Shown: positions 51,793-63,553 of the stretch, piece by piece
How positions within the stretch are numbered: position 1 is the stretch's first letter
Layout: every line of letters begins with the position of its first letter
From: Erodium maritimum
Lineage: Eukaryota; Streptophyta; Magnoliopsida; Geraniales; Geraniaceae
Assembly: GCA_963921825.1 (NCBI GenBank)
Contig: OY997588.1
Location: 82,837,043-82,901,042, forward strand
Length of the DNA stretch: 64,000 nucleotides
Reading direction: 5' to 3'
Program-made: the position numbers and the translations under genes
Notes under the pieces: model-generated
Database searches by the model: none
Told to the model about the DNA's origin: nothing
Seen by the model: the letters and a program-made list of their open reading frames with translations, nothing else

Positions 51793-53942
51793 CTAGAAAG
51801 GACGCAAATGTCCTTGTTGGAAGAGTACCCCCAATTGTTCCCAACAGACCTTTACAAACCCGCACGTGACGAGCAAATACAACACAAACTCATGGTCCCT
51901 ATCACACATAGGACACCCTTGGGAAACTAGGACGAACCGATTGTACATATTAGTAGCCACATGTAAGGTGTCAGACAAGCATCACCAAAGAAAGTTTTGG
52001 ATTCGAGGTTTAATATGGTTATTCCAGATGGACGCCCATGCGACTTGTGCTCCATATTTGTGGGCTGCTTGCCTGGTATCTGCAAGAGCACGGTATCTTG
52101 ATTTGGTGGAGTAGAAGCCCTTCGGATCCTGTTCCCAATACCATTCATCCCGAGAACTATATTCTGATAGAGGAAGTTGAAGAATCTTTATTTGACCCGG
52201 CTAAATAAATAGTTGTCGAATAAGCGGGACGTCCCAAATTCGAGTATCATGCAGCATTAACCCCACCACCGAGAAACCAATCAGAGGTGTCGGAGGAGAG
52301 GTGACATACGGGTTTGGCCCTGGAAGCCATGGTGTCTCCAAAATAAGGGTTTCGCGGCCATCACCAATCATTACCCGAAGACCTCCCCGAAAAAGATCCT
52401 GCGAAGACAAAATACTGCTCAGATAAAACTAGTTTGATTACTGCCTTCATGAAGTCTGTCTTTGGATAGTACCGAGCTTTGAGTACCCTCGCCACCATTG
52501 AGCATGGTCTGTGAAGAAGGCCCCATGCTTGCTTACCCAAAAGTGCCGTGTTGACATCTCGGAGGTGCCAGAAACCCATACCTCCTAACTCTTTAGGGAT
52601 ACACAACTTATCCCAATCAAGCCATACTAGAGAGCGATATTCCCCCCCCCCCCCACCAGAAACGTGCCAGCGCAACATGAATTCGGTTTATAATACTAGT
52701 TGGGATCTTAAAAACGGACATCATATAAACAGGGAGTGATGTGAGTATGGAATGGATCATTACCTCTCGGCCCGCCGTTGATAAGAGTTTCCCATCCCAT
52801 GATCTGATACGAGCCACAACTCGATTCCCTAGAAAAGCCATAACACTCTTGCGATCCCTACCCATCATGTTTGGCACCCCCAAGTACATGGTAGACGAGG
52901 ATATTTCCGAAATGGAAAGAATGGAGCAGCATATATGATAGATCGGATCAAGGGTATTATTACTAAAGAATATCGACGACTTTTCCAGGTTCAATACCTG
53001 ATCCGAAATCCTATTAAATATATCCAGGACGTCTTTAATGCGTTGTTCCTCTATTGCGGTTGCCCTGCAAAAAATATAACAATCATCCACAAAGAACATG
53101 TGGGATATTTCAGGCGCTCCCCGAGCCACCCGAAAGCCCTGGATCTCATTCCTATCTTGTGCCTGCTTCAATAGTTGGGAACGACCCTCCATAAAAAATA
53201 GGAACATATCCGGGGATAGAGGGTCTCCTTGCCGAATTCCTCGGGTATATGGGAAGGTTGGAGTGTCTCTCCCCTGGACGAGACCGAGTACCTGACAGTG
53301 CTCATATCACAAGTAATAAGAGAGGTTCATTCTTCCAAGAAACCAAGGCTATGCATGACCACCAGTAGATAGGACCATTCTGTTTTGTCATACGCTTTGC
53401 CCATATCCAGCTTCAACGCCATACAATAATCAGTATCGTTACGCTTCCTCCGAAGGGCATGAATGATCTCAAAAGAGATGATGATGTTGTGCTGTATACA
53501 ACTTCCCGGTATAAAAGCCCATTGATTTTTGGAGATGACGAACTGAAGGAGGGGACATAGCCTATTAGCGAGGACCTTAGACAAGATCCAAAAGATTACA
53601 TTGCACAAAGAGATGGGTCTAAGATTTGTGACCATTTGGGGGTTCGGCTTTTTATGGATAAGCACTATATATGTGTCATTAATATTCTAATCAAAAGAGT
53701 GGGTGCTGATAGTGCTCTGAATAAACCGGACCACCTCCGTTGCCACCATCGGCCAGTAATGTTGATAAAATCGAGGGTTCAGACCATCCGGCCCTAGCGA
53801 TTTATCCGGTCCCATCTAGAAGACTGCATGTTTGATTTCCGTCACAGTAGCTGGTCGAAGTAGAAGGGCACGGTCCCGCTCGGGAATCAATGTCGTGAAC
53901 TGGATAGGGATCGATATAGTCGTAGCTTGAAGTGATGTAAAC
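51793..53942 (-). pseudogene. LINE E reverse transcriptase and zf-RVT, many breaks
   Basis: Pieces in order on the minus strand: 53942-53700 (KSLGPDGLNPRFYQHYW), 53665-53327 (LRPISLCNVIFWILSKVLAN, LDMGKAYDKTEWSYL with the motif A Asp), 53207-52617 (RVARGAPEISHMFFVDDCYI, catalytic VDD; FWWGGGG), 52678-52361 (LGGMGFWHLRDVNTALLGKQ), 52410-52201, and 51978-51793 (zf-RVT, CPMCDRDHEFVLYLL). At least five stops or shifts, including a 13-G run at 52654-52642, separate them. Confidence 0.88.
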
Positions 53943-56271
53943 TGTTGGGTCTCGAGGTAGGATTGGAGATGTACCAACTCGCAGTGGAAAATCAATGAAA
54001 ACCAAGAGACGATTAAAACCATGAAACAACTAACAAAGAATGGGTTCACAAGAGAAAAATTCAGCACTAGTTCTTACCAACACAAGAACACCGGGTCACG
54101 AATGATTGGCTTGAGTCTCCAAGACGCCTACCTATCCACATGGGAATCAAAGACACATAGTTCTTCTCTTTGAGGACTCAAGAACACAAAAATGGAGGTG
54201 GGAGCTTGCCTTGGCCGAAATTGCCATGGAGAGGAGGGAGAAGTTGTGTTTCCTATTCTTGTCTTGTGTTTGTTATGTTGAAAAAAGATGAATTAAACAT
54301 AACAAACCCCATACTTTTCCAACTAAAGGCATGGGACAAACATGGTGGCAAGTAAGGTGTAAATAGGACAAAGTATGGCTAGACAAGATGGGGTTTTTTT
54401 TTTGATAAGCGCGAAATTTTTTATAAAAAAAAAGTTAGATCCAAGCAGGATTTAACCAAAGGCAACCATTACAGGAGAGCTCTCAGAAGGAGTTGCGGGA
54501 ACAAAACCCGAAACAAAACAAACGGGACACAAAATCACCCATCAGTGACCCACTCATCATCTTCCGAGGTCAATGTCGGATCATCAAAAGCTTTAGCTGC
54601 ATGAGCCAACTGAGCAGCTTGAGTTTTTTGTAAGATCTGCTTCCGAACGTCCACAGGATTTACAACTCTCTCCCGGCTCCTAGAATTGGTTGGCTTGATG
54701 TGAACGGTATAATAATCCCCTAAGAACTTGGGAGGCTGACTAAGACGTTTTGAAGTTCTAGACTGCTTCGAAATAGTGCCCTTGTTCAAAGGTTTAGGAT
54801 TTGGAGGTTGTAGGAGAACCTCCTTCCACGGACTACTTTAGGGAACCCCAACCGGATCTCCATTTTCCACCTAGTGAGACACTGCATCTCCCGAAATAAC
54901 CACGATGGGTGATTGAACCGACCCATTAGAACCCGACCCCGAGTCTACTAGGACCTTACCAATTGGTTGGGTTGGACCAATCACAACCTCAATCGGATCT
55001 GATCCATGAACAAACTGGATATAATTAAGCCCAATTGAAGATGGGGTTAGGTGGTGAATCACCAACACCTTAATCCTTGTCTTGCTTACTTAGTACTAAT
55101 TAATCAAGAGCTGATTAATTAGTTTCATGGGCCTTGATTGCATGGGCCTCTTGGAACATGGCCCGTAGCCATTCCCAATGAGGTCCTTTGACGCGCTCAT
55201 CGCCACCAAGCCTTCCATACCGGAAATGTTCAACATTATCCGACACGATCAATCCCAAGATTTCAAGACTTGTCTTGATCCGTAAAGTCCTATTCACTTA
55301 CGTGCACATGACCCAAAACCTAGTTTTGTTCATGTCGCGAGACAACTCCCTTTTGGCCATTCTCCATAAATGTGTCAATGAGTTTCACCCTCCGATGTGA
55401 CCCTTAGGTTTATGCATGTCAATAGGTCAACGTAAAATACCATTTTACTTGATCCTATATAAGTGGCAACTAACGAGACTTTAGTATTGCGTGACACTGC
55501 ATAACGAATCGACCCTATCGATTCTAACCTTTCCGTCGTCTATGTCATTATCCTTTTGTCTCCGATATCCTGATTGAGATAAGGCATAGAGCCGTCATCC
55601 TTATAATTCTCAATCATTGTTCCTTGATATGTGAGATGATTGAATATATGATACCCAGTATCATGTGCATGACCATGCTATTCTTTCAGTCACTCTCGAT
55701 CAAGCGGCCGAGAACCGATATCTTTCCCATACCTCAGTATGAGGGATAAATCCCTTAGCCGTCTTTCGTGTCAGTCATATAGCCCGTCCCAAAGCCAATC
55801 CTAGCCGTTATGGAATCCATGTTACAGACAACGTTAGGCTCAGGTCAAACTCAGTTGTTGACTATATAGCGATCACAAAGACTCCTTGGTCTAAGGATAC
55901 ATGACAAGCTACGACACTGAATATGTTCATGACTTAATCTATGACACATATTCAGGGCGGGTCGTCCAATATCATGTCCACATGATATCTATGATCAGAC
56001 TCTAGAATCCCATTCCAATGACTAACAAAACGTAAGCCATAAAGAGTCATCTTTCATACTAGTCGCTTCTAGGGAAGCTTTGTTGACTAGGGACCCATCG
56101 AGTGTGATCTATCTCAATCTATAGTTCTATTCGCATTGTGGGCATAGATCAGAACACACATCGATATATTACTCCAACACATAAGTAATATAAAGCCGCT
56201 TTAATTTTATTGCTAAAGATGATATATACATTTGGACATTTAGGATTGAACTATAGGCACTAAGACTAACA
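53943..56271 (-). mobile_element. solo LTR, 1.67-kb family, copy 1
   Basis: TGTTGGGTCTCGAGGTAGG at 53943 to GCACTAAGACTAACA at 56271 has TG/CA ends and a perfect 5-bp target duplication TAAAC (53938-53942, 56272-56276). Without the nested LINE derivative it measures 1676 bp. No PBS, PPT or coding sequence adjoins, so it is a solo LTR. It splits LINE E. The orientation is called minus because the fragment at 13236 shows the TGTTAGT end next to a primer-site-like word; weak. Confidence 0.88.
54396..55037 (-). mobile_element. ORF1-only LINE derivative D
   Basis: 11-bp target duplication AAGATGGGGTT (54385-54395 and 55038-55048). The other LTR copy at 59127 has an uninterrupted GACAAGATTGGGTTAGG, which is the empty site. 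On the minus strand: ORF1 tail pieces (55068-54871; 54789-54535, ending AAKAFDDPTLTSEDDEWVTD) followed directly by the 3' UTR TTCCCGCAACTCC and poly(A) at 54404-54396. No ORF2. Same design as derivative C. Confidence 0.88.
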
Positions 56272-56829
56272 TAAACAACTGGTGCAAGTAATTGATAATT
56301 AAGTCTCTCATACATGTGTCTCATGTCACCAGGTGTCCAAGTTCATTTTGCAAGGAGAGAACCATATTAACTTGGCGCTGGAAGGAAGCATTTGCCTGGA
56401 AACGACTCCAAAACATTCAATTGGTGTTTTTCCCGTTGTCTCCAAAACGACTCATGTCGAGTCAATGCATTTGCATACTGGATTTGTATTGCTTCCCTGC
56501 GATGTACCCCAGACCTATCCGTACAATGATTTAATTATGCAATTCTCCTTTGACACCAACGGATATGCTTCACCGTGTGTCCGTACTGGTGATAATCCCA
56601 CGATTGAAGGGCTGTGCCCACATCCTTAATTGTCTGGGTAATTGTCTGTGACAGTGCTTGCTTCTAGTGTTTTTGGATGGTAACTCCACATATAGGACCA
56701 TGTACCCATTGAGACTGAAATGTGAACTTCTTAGGATCTCATCTTTCCACTTTATTGTCCAAAGAGAGTAATATAGATGAATCCCAGGTCCAAATCAGAG
56801 CATCATTTTCAGATGATAGATTTCAAATA

Positions 56830-58427
56830 AAAATAATATTGAGATTCTATCAGCAACCTGTTTCAATAGTTATCCGGGGTTCTTCGTCAGCCGGAGATCC
56901 TTTGTTGTTGGAGAATGATCGCGTGGCTAGCAAGCATCATCAAGGTCGTGCTTTGGGGCAGTTCAGGTCAGCAAATGGTAGTCGGGGTTCGTTGTTTGGA
57001 GAGCCTTTGAGGCTGAAAAGTGATCGAGTTTTCAGCAAGACGATCGCTTAGGAGCAGTCCCGAGCTCATTCACTGGCGGCAGGGAAGTCAAACGAAACAA
57101 CTGCAAATCTTGTCAAAGTTTTTGTAACACCACAGATGATTGGATGAGTTCATATTTTGGTAGTGTGGTGCCAATTATTAAAGCTGAGTTCATCAAGCGT
57201 CCAAACTTAAGAGGAAAGTATTTCGGTTTCTTTTTCTGAGGCTGAGAAGTTAATTTTGAGTCAAAATGGATGTAAAGTTAAGGGCTTTGTTTTGCTTGTA
57301 GCTTTGGATTAGTCGGAGACTAACTAGAAACAATTCCCAATGAAGAAGTCGGTATGGAGAGCAAAAGAAAATCAGGTTCAGACCCCTGCATTTGATGCTA
57401 AAAGTGTTGAACCAGCTGAAGGTTTGTGTGATTCGGGGTGCTCCGATAGATTCAGTCCGGAGCATTGCGGAAGGATCTTAAGCTGTGTGAGGTTCTCTTG
57501 GAGATGTATTTTCATGGTGTTAGAGGTTTGGAGGTTGGAAGAATTTCTGGCAATGTGTTTTTGATCACTTGCGATGACTCAGTTTTTGCTTCCATGCTCC
57601 GGAGACAAGATGGAAATAAAAGGTGGTATTTGGTCTTGGATCAAAGTTGCATTGAAACGTGGTGTGCCAATTTTTCAGAACTATGCGAACGAGTTTTATG
57701 GTGATGTTTGGACTTTGGTTTGTTGTTTCAAGCCATACACAATGAAACATTGGTTAATATTAATTTGGGTTTGGGTTGTTTTGATGTTATGCTGTGTCCT
57801 GTTTTGGATGCAGATGTGCTTAATGTGTTGGAAATTGTTGATCGTAGGCCGTTCGCAGAATGCTCTTCCGGCAGGGGACGGTGGTGTTCAAAATCAGATA
57901 ATGAGGATCGATCTGTTGTAATTTTTGCAAGCGATATTGACGCGACTCTGGCTCTAAGTCAGGGAAAAGAGATTCAAATGTTCAAGTGATTGATCTTGAG
58001 ATGGACTCCACTCTACCCATGTTTCAGACATTACCCATATTTCTGCGATTCAAACAGTTAAGGACCCAAGTTTGCTCGCGATTCTATCCAAGTCCAGCAC
58101 ACCTGCGATACGTACACTTCGCGCATAATTCAAACTAGATCACATACTCCTTCTTTGGACAGAGAGCGTGCTAGAGAAGCGGCACCTTCTTATTTTCAAG
58201 CTTTGGTGAAACCTGCAGGTGCGAAATACAATTCTGTTAAGAAGCTTAGTTCAAAGGCTATAAAGAACAGCACGGATGTACTTGAACAGCTAAAGAATTT
58301 GGATGTGCAAGTACCTAACAAGAAGTTATTTGACGATCCTCTATTAACTTCTGAAGGGGAGGATTGGGTCGAGTACTCAAGGGATGGTGGCAGCTCGGAT
58401 GAAGGGGCTGGTTTTAATCGGAGTTGA
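56830..58427 (+). pseudogene. LINE F ORF1, degenerate
   Basis: Repeated frame changes from about 56830; recognisable parts are SFSWRCIF/HGVRGLEVGRISGNVFLITC near 57490-57570, a block DRRPFAECSSGRGRW near 57840, and the C-terminal piece 58155-58427 with KKLFDDPLLTSEGEDWVEYS. That last piece aligns with the tails of derivatives C and D. I cannot see an RRM here, possibly because of decay. It would be the LINE RNA-binding protein. Its stop at 58425-58427 precedes the ORF2 ATG by 3 nt. Confidence 0.72.
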
Positions 58428-58430
58428 ATC

Positions 58431-61014
58431 ATGAGAGTCCTCTCATGGAATGTGAGAGGACTTAATTCTTCCCAAAAGCAACGCTGTCTGAGAGACGTTA
58501 TTGTAAAAGTCAAAACCTTGTTTATTATATTGCAGGAAGTGAAAGTTGTATCGATCGATTATGATTTCCTACGTTCAATTGGTCTGCATGGAGGTTGGAG
58601 CTATCATTTGATTCCTGCAATTGGGAGCGCCAGAGGGGTTATGAGTCTGTGGCAGGATATTTCTTTTTCTATAAGTAACGTGTTGGGTCTCGAGGTAGGG
58701 TTGGAGATGAACCAACTCGCAGCGGAAAATCAATGAAAACCAAGAGACAATTAAAACCATGAAACAACTAACAAAGAATGGATTAACAAGAGAAAAATTC
58801 AGCACTAGTTCTTACCAAAACAAGAACACCGGTTAACGAATGATTGGCTTGAGTCTCCAAGACGCCTACGTATCCACATGGGAATCAAAGCCACGTAGTT
58901 CTTCTCTTTGAGGACTCAAGAACACAAACATGGAGGTGGAAACTAGCCAAACCCGAAATGGCCATGGAAGAGGGAGAGAAAATGTGTTTCCTATTCTTGT
59001 CTTGTGTTTGTTATGTTGAAAAAAGATGACTTAAACATAACAAAACCCATACTTGTCCAACTAAAGGCATGTGACAAGTATGGTGTCAAGTAAGGTGTAA
59101 ATAGGACAAAGTATGGCAAGACAAGATTGGGTTAGGTGGTGAATCACCAACACCTTAATCTTTGTCTTGCTTACTTAGTACTAATTAATCAAGACTTGAT
59201 TAATTAGTTCCATGGGCCTTGGTTGCATGGGCCTCTTGGAACATGGCCCGTGGCCATTTCCAACGAGGTCCCGTGATTCGCTCATCGCCTCCATGCCTTC
59301 CATACCGGAAATATCCAACATTATCCGACGCGATCAATCCCAAGACTCCAAGCCTTGTCTCGATCTGTGAAGTCCTATTCACTTACGGGCACATGACCCA
59401 AAACCCAGTTTTGGTCATGTCCCGAGACAACTCCCTTTTGGCCATTCTCCATAAATGTGTCAATGAGTTTCATCCTCCGGTGTGACCCTTAGGTTTATGC
59501 ATGTCAATAGATCAACATAAAATCCCATTTTACTTGATCCTATTTAAGTGGCAACTAACGAGACTTTAGTATTGCCTGACACTACATAACGAATCGACCC
59601 TGTCGATTCTAACCTTTCCGTCGTCCCTGTCATTATCCTTTTATCTCCGATATCCTGATTGAGATAAGGCATAGAGCCGTCATCCTTATTATTCTCAATC
59701 ACCGTTCCTTGATATGTGAGATGACTGAAGATATGATACCCAGTATCATGTGCATGGCCATGCTATTCTTCCAGTCACTCTCGATCAAGTGGCCGAGAAC
59801 CGATATCTTTCCCATACCTTAGTATGAGGGATAAATCCCTTAGCCGTCTTTCGTGTCACTCATGTAGCCCGTCCCCAAGCCAATCCTGGCCGTTATGGAA
59901 GCCCTGTTACGGACAACGTTAGGCTCAGGTCAAACTCAGTTGTTGACTACATAGCGATCACAAAGACTCCTTGGTCTAAGGATACATGACAAGCTACAAC
60001 ACTGAATATGTTCATGACTTAATCTATGGCACATATTCAGGGCGGGTCGTCCAATATCATGTCCCACATGATATCTATGATCAGACTCCGGAATCCCATT
60101 CCAATGTCTAACAGAACGTAAGCCATAAAGAGCCATCTTTCATACTAGTCGCTTCTAGTGAAGCTTTGTTGACTAGGGACCCATCGAGTGTGATCTATCT
60201 CGATCTATGGTTCTATTCGCATGGTGGGCATAGATCAGAGCACACATCGATATATTACTCCAACACATAAGTAATATAAAGCCGCTTTAATTTTATTGCT
60301 AACGATGATATATACATTTGGACATTTAGGATTGAACTACGGGCACTAAGTAATGTTTATGTTCCTGGGTCGGTTGCGAGAAGAAGATCATTATGGGAAG
60401 GTCTGGCTCTTATTGCCCATCGGCTGGCTGATTCTACTTTGTGGGCCGGAGATTTTAACACTGTGCTTTCTGCTTCTGAGCGTCGTAATACTATCTTTTA
60501 TAGTTCGGATGGCCGATACTTCCAATCCTTTATTTCGAACTTGGGTCTGCTAGATATGCCACTGGCAGGTTCTTTGTTCACTTGGTATTGTGGCTCCAAA
60601 GCTTCTCAAATTGACCGTTGTTTGATTACTGATTCCATTCTCCGCAACTTTGGGCCTTTGATACAGTCTAGTAATCCCAGATTATTGTCAGATCATCGAC
60701 CTATCGCAGTATTTGTGGAGGAAGTAAATTGGGGTCCCCATCCGGTAAAATTTTTGAATGCTTGGCTTCAGCATGATAATTTTTTGCCTACTGTGCGTAG
60801 GTTATGGGACTCATATCCTTCTTGTACCTCTGCTAGTTACTCATTATGGAGCAAGTTTAAGTCCCTGTGTCATGATCTGCAGACTTGGAATGTTGAGGTC
60901 TTCGGTAATGCGGAGGATAAGGTCCGTCTGTTGGTTAATGAGATTAATTCGCTTGATTTGTTGCAGGAAACTAAGAATCTGTCGGAGTCGAGATTGCTCA
61001 CTGGTCCTGGTTGA
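58431..61014 (+). pseudogene. LINE F ORF2 endonuclease, split by a solo LTR
   Basis: Left part 58431-58680: MRVLSWNVRGLNSSQKQRCL and LQEVKVVS (N- and E-containing motifs). Right part after the LTR, 60351-61014: VNVYVPGSVARRRSLWEGL, WAGDFNTVLSASERR (GDFN motif), FTWYCGSKASQIDRCLI and LLSDHRPIAVF (catalytic SDH). These are the complete APE endonuclease signatures. The insertion falls between motifs and there is a stop at 61012. Confidence 0.9.
58681..60350 (-). mobile_element. solo LTR, 1.67-kb family, copy 2
   Basis: 1670 bp from TGTTGGGTCTCGAGGTAGGG to GGGCACTAAG, colinear with copy 1 but lacking the last bases of its 3' end (ACTAACA). Flanked by TAACG (58676-58680) and TAATG (60351-60355). 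It interrupts the endonuclease of LINE F and keeps the site that is empty of derivative D. Confidence 0.85.
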
Positions 61015-62989
61015 ATGTTGTTCTCATTCTCCAACAGAAGATTGTGGCTAAAATTTGGAGGCAGAAGTCACGGTTATACTGGTTCCGAAATGGGGATAGG
61101 TGTACTTGTTATTTCCACAAGATCGCGAATTTTCGGGCTATGCGTAATAGGATTTCTTACTTACGTTCGAGTCGGGGCATTATTTCTGATCCGGCTGGTA
61201 TTAAGGAGGAAGCAGCTTCTCACTTTGAGAAAAGGTTCCGCCATCAGTTTGGAGCTCGGGTGCACATTCCTATCCTACCTTTTAAAACTTTGTCGATAGA
61301 CCAGAGGTTAGATCTTGAAAAACGTTTTTCTTTGGTTGCGATTGAATCTGCCATAGCTGCTTGTGGGGGTGAGAAATCTCCAGGTCCGGATGGCTTTACT
61401 TTAAAGTTATGATTCTTGTCTGCTGGGAAGAGGTCTTAATTCCACTTTTTTAACGTTAATCCTGAAGCATACACAAGCTCAATGTTTGAATGATTATAGG
61501 CCGATTAGCCTTATTTCTATCCCTTATAAGATCTTGGCAAAAGTCCTTGCTAACCGTCTTAAAGAGGTTATTAGTGATCTGGTTAGTGACAATCATAGTG
61601 GCTTTGTTGCAGGTAGACAGTTAGTTGATGGTTTGTTAATTACCTCAGAGGTGATTCATTATGTTAAACGGGCTAATGTTGAATCTGTGTTATTAAAGCT
61701 TGATTTTGAGAAAGCTTATGATATGATGCAGTGGGACTATTTAGATGAAGTTTTCATACAGATGAATTTTGGAGATCGGTGGAGGAAGTGGATGAGAAGT
61801 TGTTTTCATGCTCTCTTATCGGTTTTGGTTAATGGTGTACCCTCTAGAGACTTTGCTATCACTAATGGAATCCGTCATGGGTGTCCTATGTCTCCTTTTT
61901 TGTTCCTTATTGCGGCAGAGGGACTTCATCTGTTTATTGAAGCAGGCAAAGCGGCGGGTCTATATCAAGGCATTGGTATCCTTCATTCAGGTTTTTCTAT
62001 TTCCCATTTGCAGTTTGCTGATGACACTTTGCTTTTCTTACGTGGTTCTTTGGTTGATTTGGCTAATGTTAAAAGGACTTTGTTGGAGTTTCAATCCACC
62101 TCAGGGATTAAGGTGAATTTCAACAAATCAAAAGCTGGGTTACCGAATGTGAAATCCTTTTCAGTTGAGGATGTGGAATTGGCTTTAGGGTGTGATGTCA
62201 TTGACTTGCCAATGACCTATTTGGGTTTCTTTCTCGGGGCTTCTCCGAAACGTTTATCCAGTTGGGATCCGGTCTTGAGTAAATATAAATCCTCGTTGGC
62301 TTTATGGAATGATAAGTATCTCTCAATGGCGGGGAGAATTATTCTTATACAGTCTACTCTGTCAGGTCTGCCTTTGTTTTATATGTCTTTATTACAGGCG
62401 CCTAAAGGTGTGATCAAGGCTTTGGAAGCAATGCAACGAAATTTTTTATGGCGTAATGGAGGGGACGGAAAGGTGCTGAACAAAGTTAAGTGGTCTACTG
62501 TTTGTACTCCTAAGAAATTGGGTGGCCTTGGTTTGAGAAGAATGGAGGAGATGAATGTGGCACTTTTAGCCAAATGGTGGTGGTGTTTCTCCACGTCCCC
62601 TAGTTCCTTATGGAAGGAGTTGATTTGCATCCGTATGAGATGCTCCATTGAGGATTGGGATCTACCTCGGTTGGATAGGACTGGTAATTGTTTCCTATTT
62701 AATCATATTCTTAATCTGGCTTCTGATCCAGTTTTTTGCAGTATGTTTGGTAATCAGGGAGCTAGGTGGAATCTGGGTAGGGGGTGATCGTGTTTCTTTT
62801 TGGGAAGATATGTGGGTAGGCGAGGCTTCTCTACGAGAAAGATTCCCAACAACATTTTCTTTGGCTGTGAATACGCAAGGGAAAATGGCCGATTTCTTGA
62901 TGGGATCGGGGTGGTCTGTGGAGTTGAAATTGACCGGTTGGGATTGGGATAGGGTTGAAATTGAGGCTTTTGAGGAGACTATTTCCTAG
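61011..62989 (+). pseudogene. LINE F reverse transcriptase
   Basis: Linker and RT N-terminus (61011-61412: KIWRQKSRLYWFRNGDRCTC, GGEKSPGPDGFTLK), a break at 61413-61485, then a 433-codon frame from 61486: MNDYRPISLISIPYKILAKV, KLDFEKAYDMMQWDYL (motif A Asp), GIRHGCPMSPFLFLIAAEGL, LQFADDTLLFLRG (catalytic Asp pair), GFFLGASPKRLSSWDPVL, LGGLGLRRMEEMNVALLAKW. It stops at 62787 in the GGxxxWxG region and continues out of frame (WVGGDRVSFWEDMWVG, 62648 frame) to 62989. The catalytic residues are intact. Confidence 0.92.
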
Positions 62990-63553
62990 TATGTGATTTC
63001 TTCTGACCTGGATGATTGCGTGATTTGGAAGAAGAATAGATCGGGCTTTTCTGTCTCTACTGCTTATTCTCTTCTTATTGGTGAGGAGTCTATCTCCCCT
63101 CCTGCGTAGGCTTCTTTGTTATGGATTAGTGGTATCCCGCCGAAACACTGTGTGTTGGTGTGGTTGGCGTCCCAGAGGGCACTTCCTACTGTAGTCTTTT
63201 TGAAAGCTAGGGGTCTTCCCTTGACTATTAATCAGATGTTTTGCTCTTTATGCAAAGCAGGTATGGAGACCTCTGATCATCTTTTGCTTCATTGTTCGGT
63301 GTCTTGGTGGATTTGGGGCCGTGTCAATTCCTGGTGGGGTGTTCAGTGGGTTATTCCTAGATCCTTTGGTGATGCTTTATGTCTATGGAGAGGTCTAGGC
63401 TCTGGTCATTGGTGGAAGTCGTGGATTAGAGTATGTTACATTGTTGTTTGGCAGCTATGGCTTCTTCGTAATGGCGTTGTTTTTAATGCGGTGATGGATT
63501 GTTGTGATGTGGTGTTTGGGAAGATCCAGAATCATTCCTTCTACGTTCTGTAG
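62990..63553 (+). pseudogene. LINE F zf-RVT domain
   Basis: After stops near 62988 and 63108, LLWISGIPPKHCVLVWLASQ, then CSLCKAGMETSDHLLLHC gives the C-x2-C ... H-x4-C zinc ligands of zf-RVT; RVCYIVVWQLWLLRNGVVFN follows. The domain aids RNA/DNA binding by LINE ORF2. The frame ends with the natural-looking stop at 63551. Confidence 0.88.

Larger units (their letters stand above)
51052..56790 (-). mobile_element. LINE E, 5'-truncated, split by a solo LTR
   Basis: Minus-strand LINE ORF2 and 3' UTR (51052-53942), interrupted by the solo LTR 53943-56271 with TAAAC target duplication, and resuming at 56277. The join reads across: NYLHQLFTSLQ spans the insertion site, upstream are NELGHLVT, FWRQREKHQ, ALQSWDYHQYG and FTFQSQWVHGP, the usual order between endonuclease and RT. 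The upstream end near 56790 abuts the plus-strand LINE F. It carries an RNase H domain, unlike LINE A. Confidence 0.85.

Noticed and set aside
56333-56629. 98-residue plus-strand open frame that looks protein-like
   Set aside because: The opposite strand here carries consecutive LINE E motifs (FTFQSQW, ALQSWDYHQYG, FWRQREKHQ, NELGHLVT, HQLFTSLQ) continuing exactly across the solo LTR. The plus frame is their shadow.
53943-60350. One LTR retrotransposon with 5' and 3' LTRs at 53943 and 58681
   Set aside because: Each LTR copy has its own target duplication (TAAAC; TAACG/TAATG) and the intervening DNA is LINE E and LINE F, with no PBS, PPT or gag-pol.
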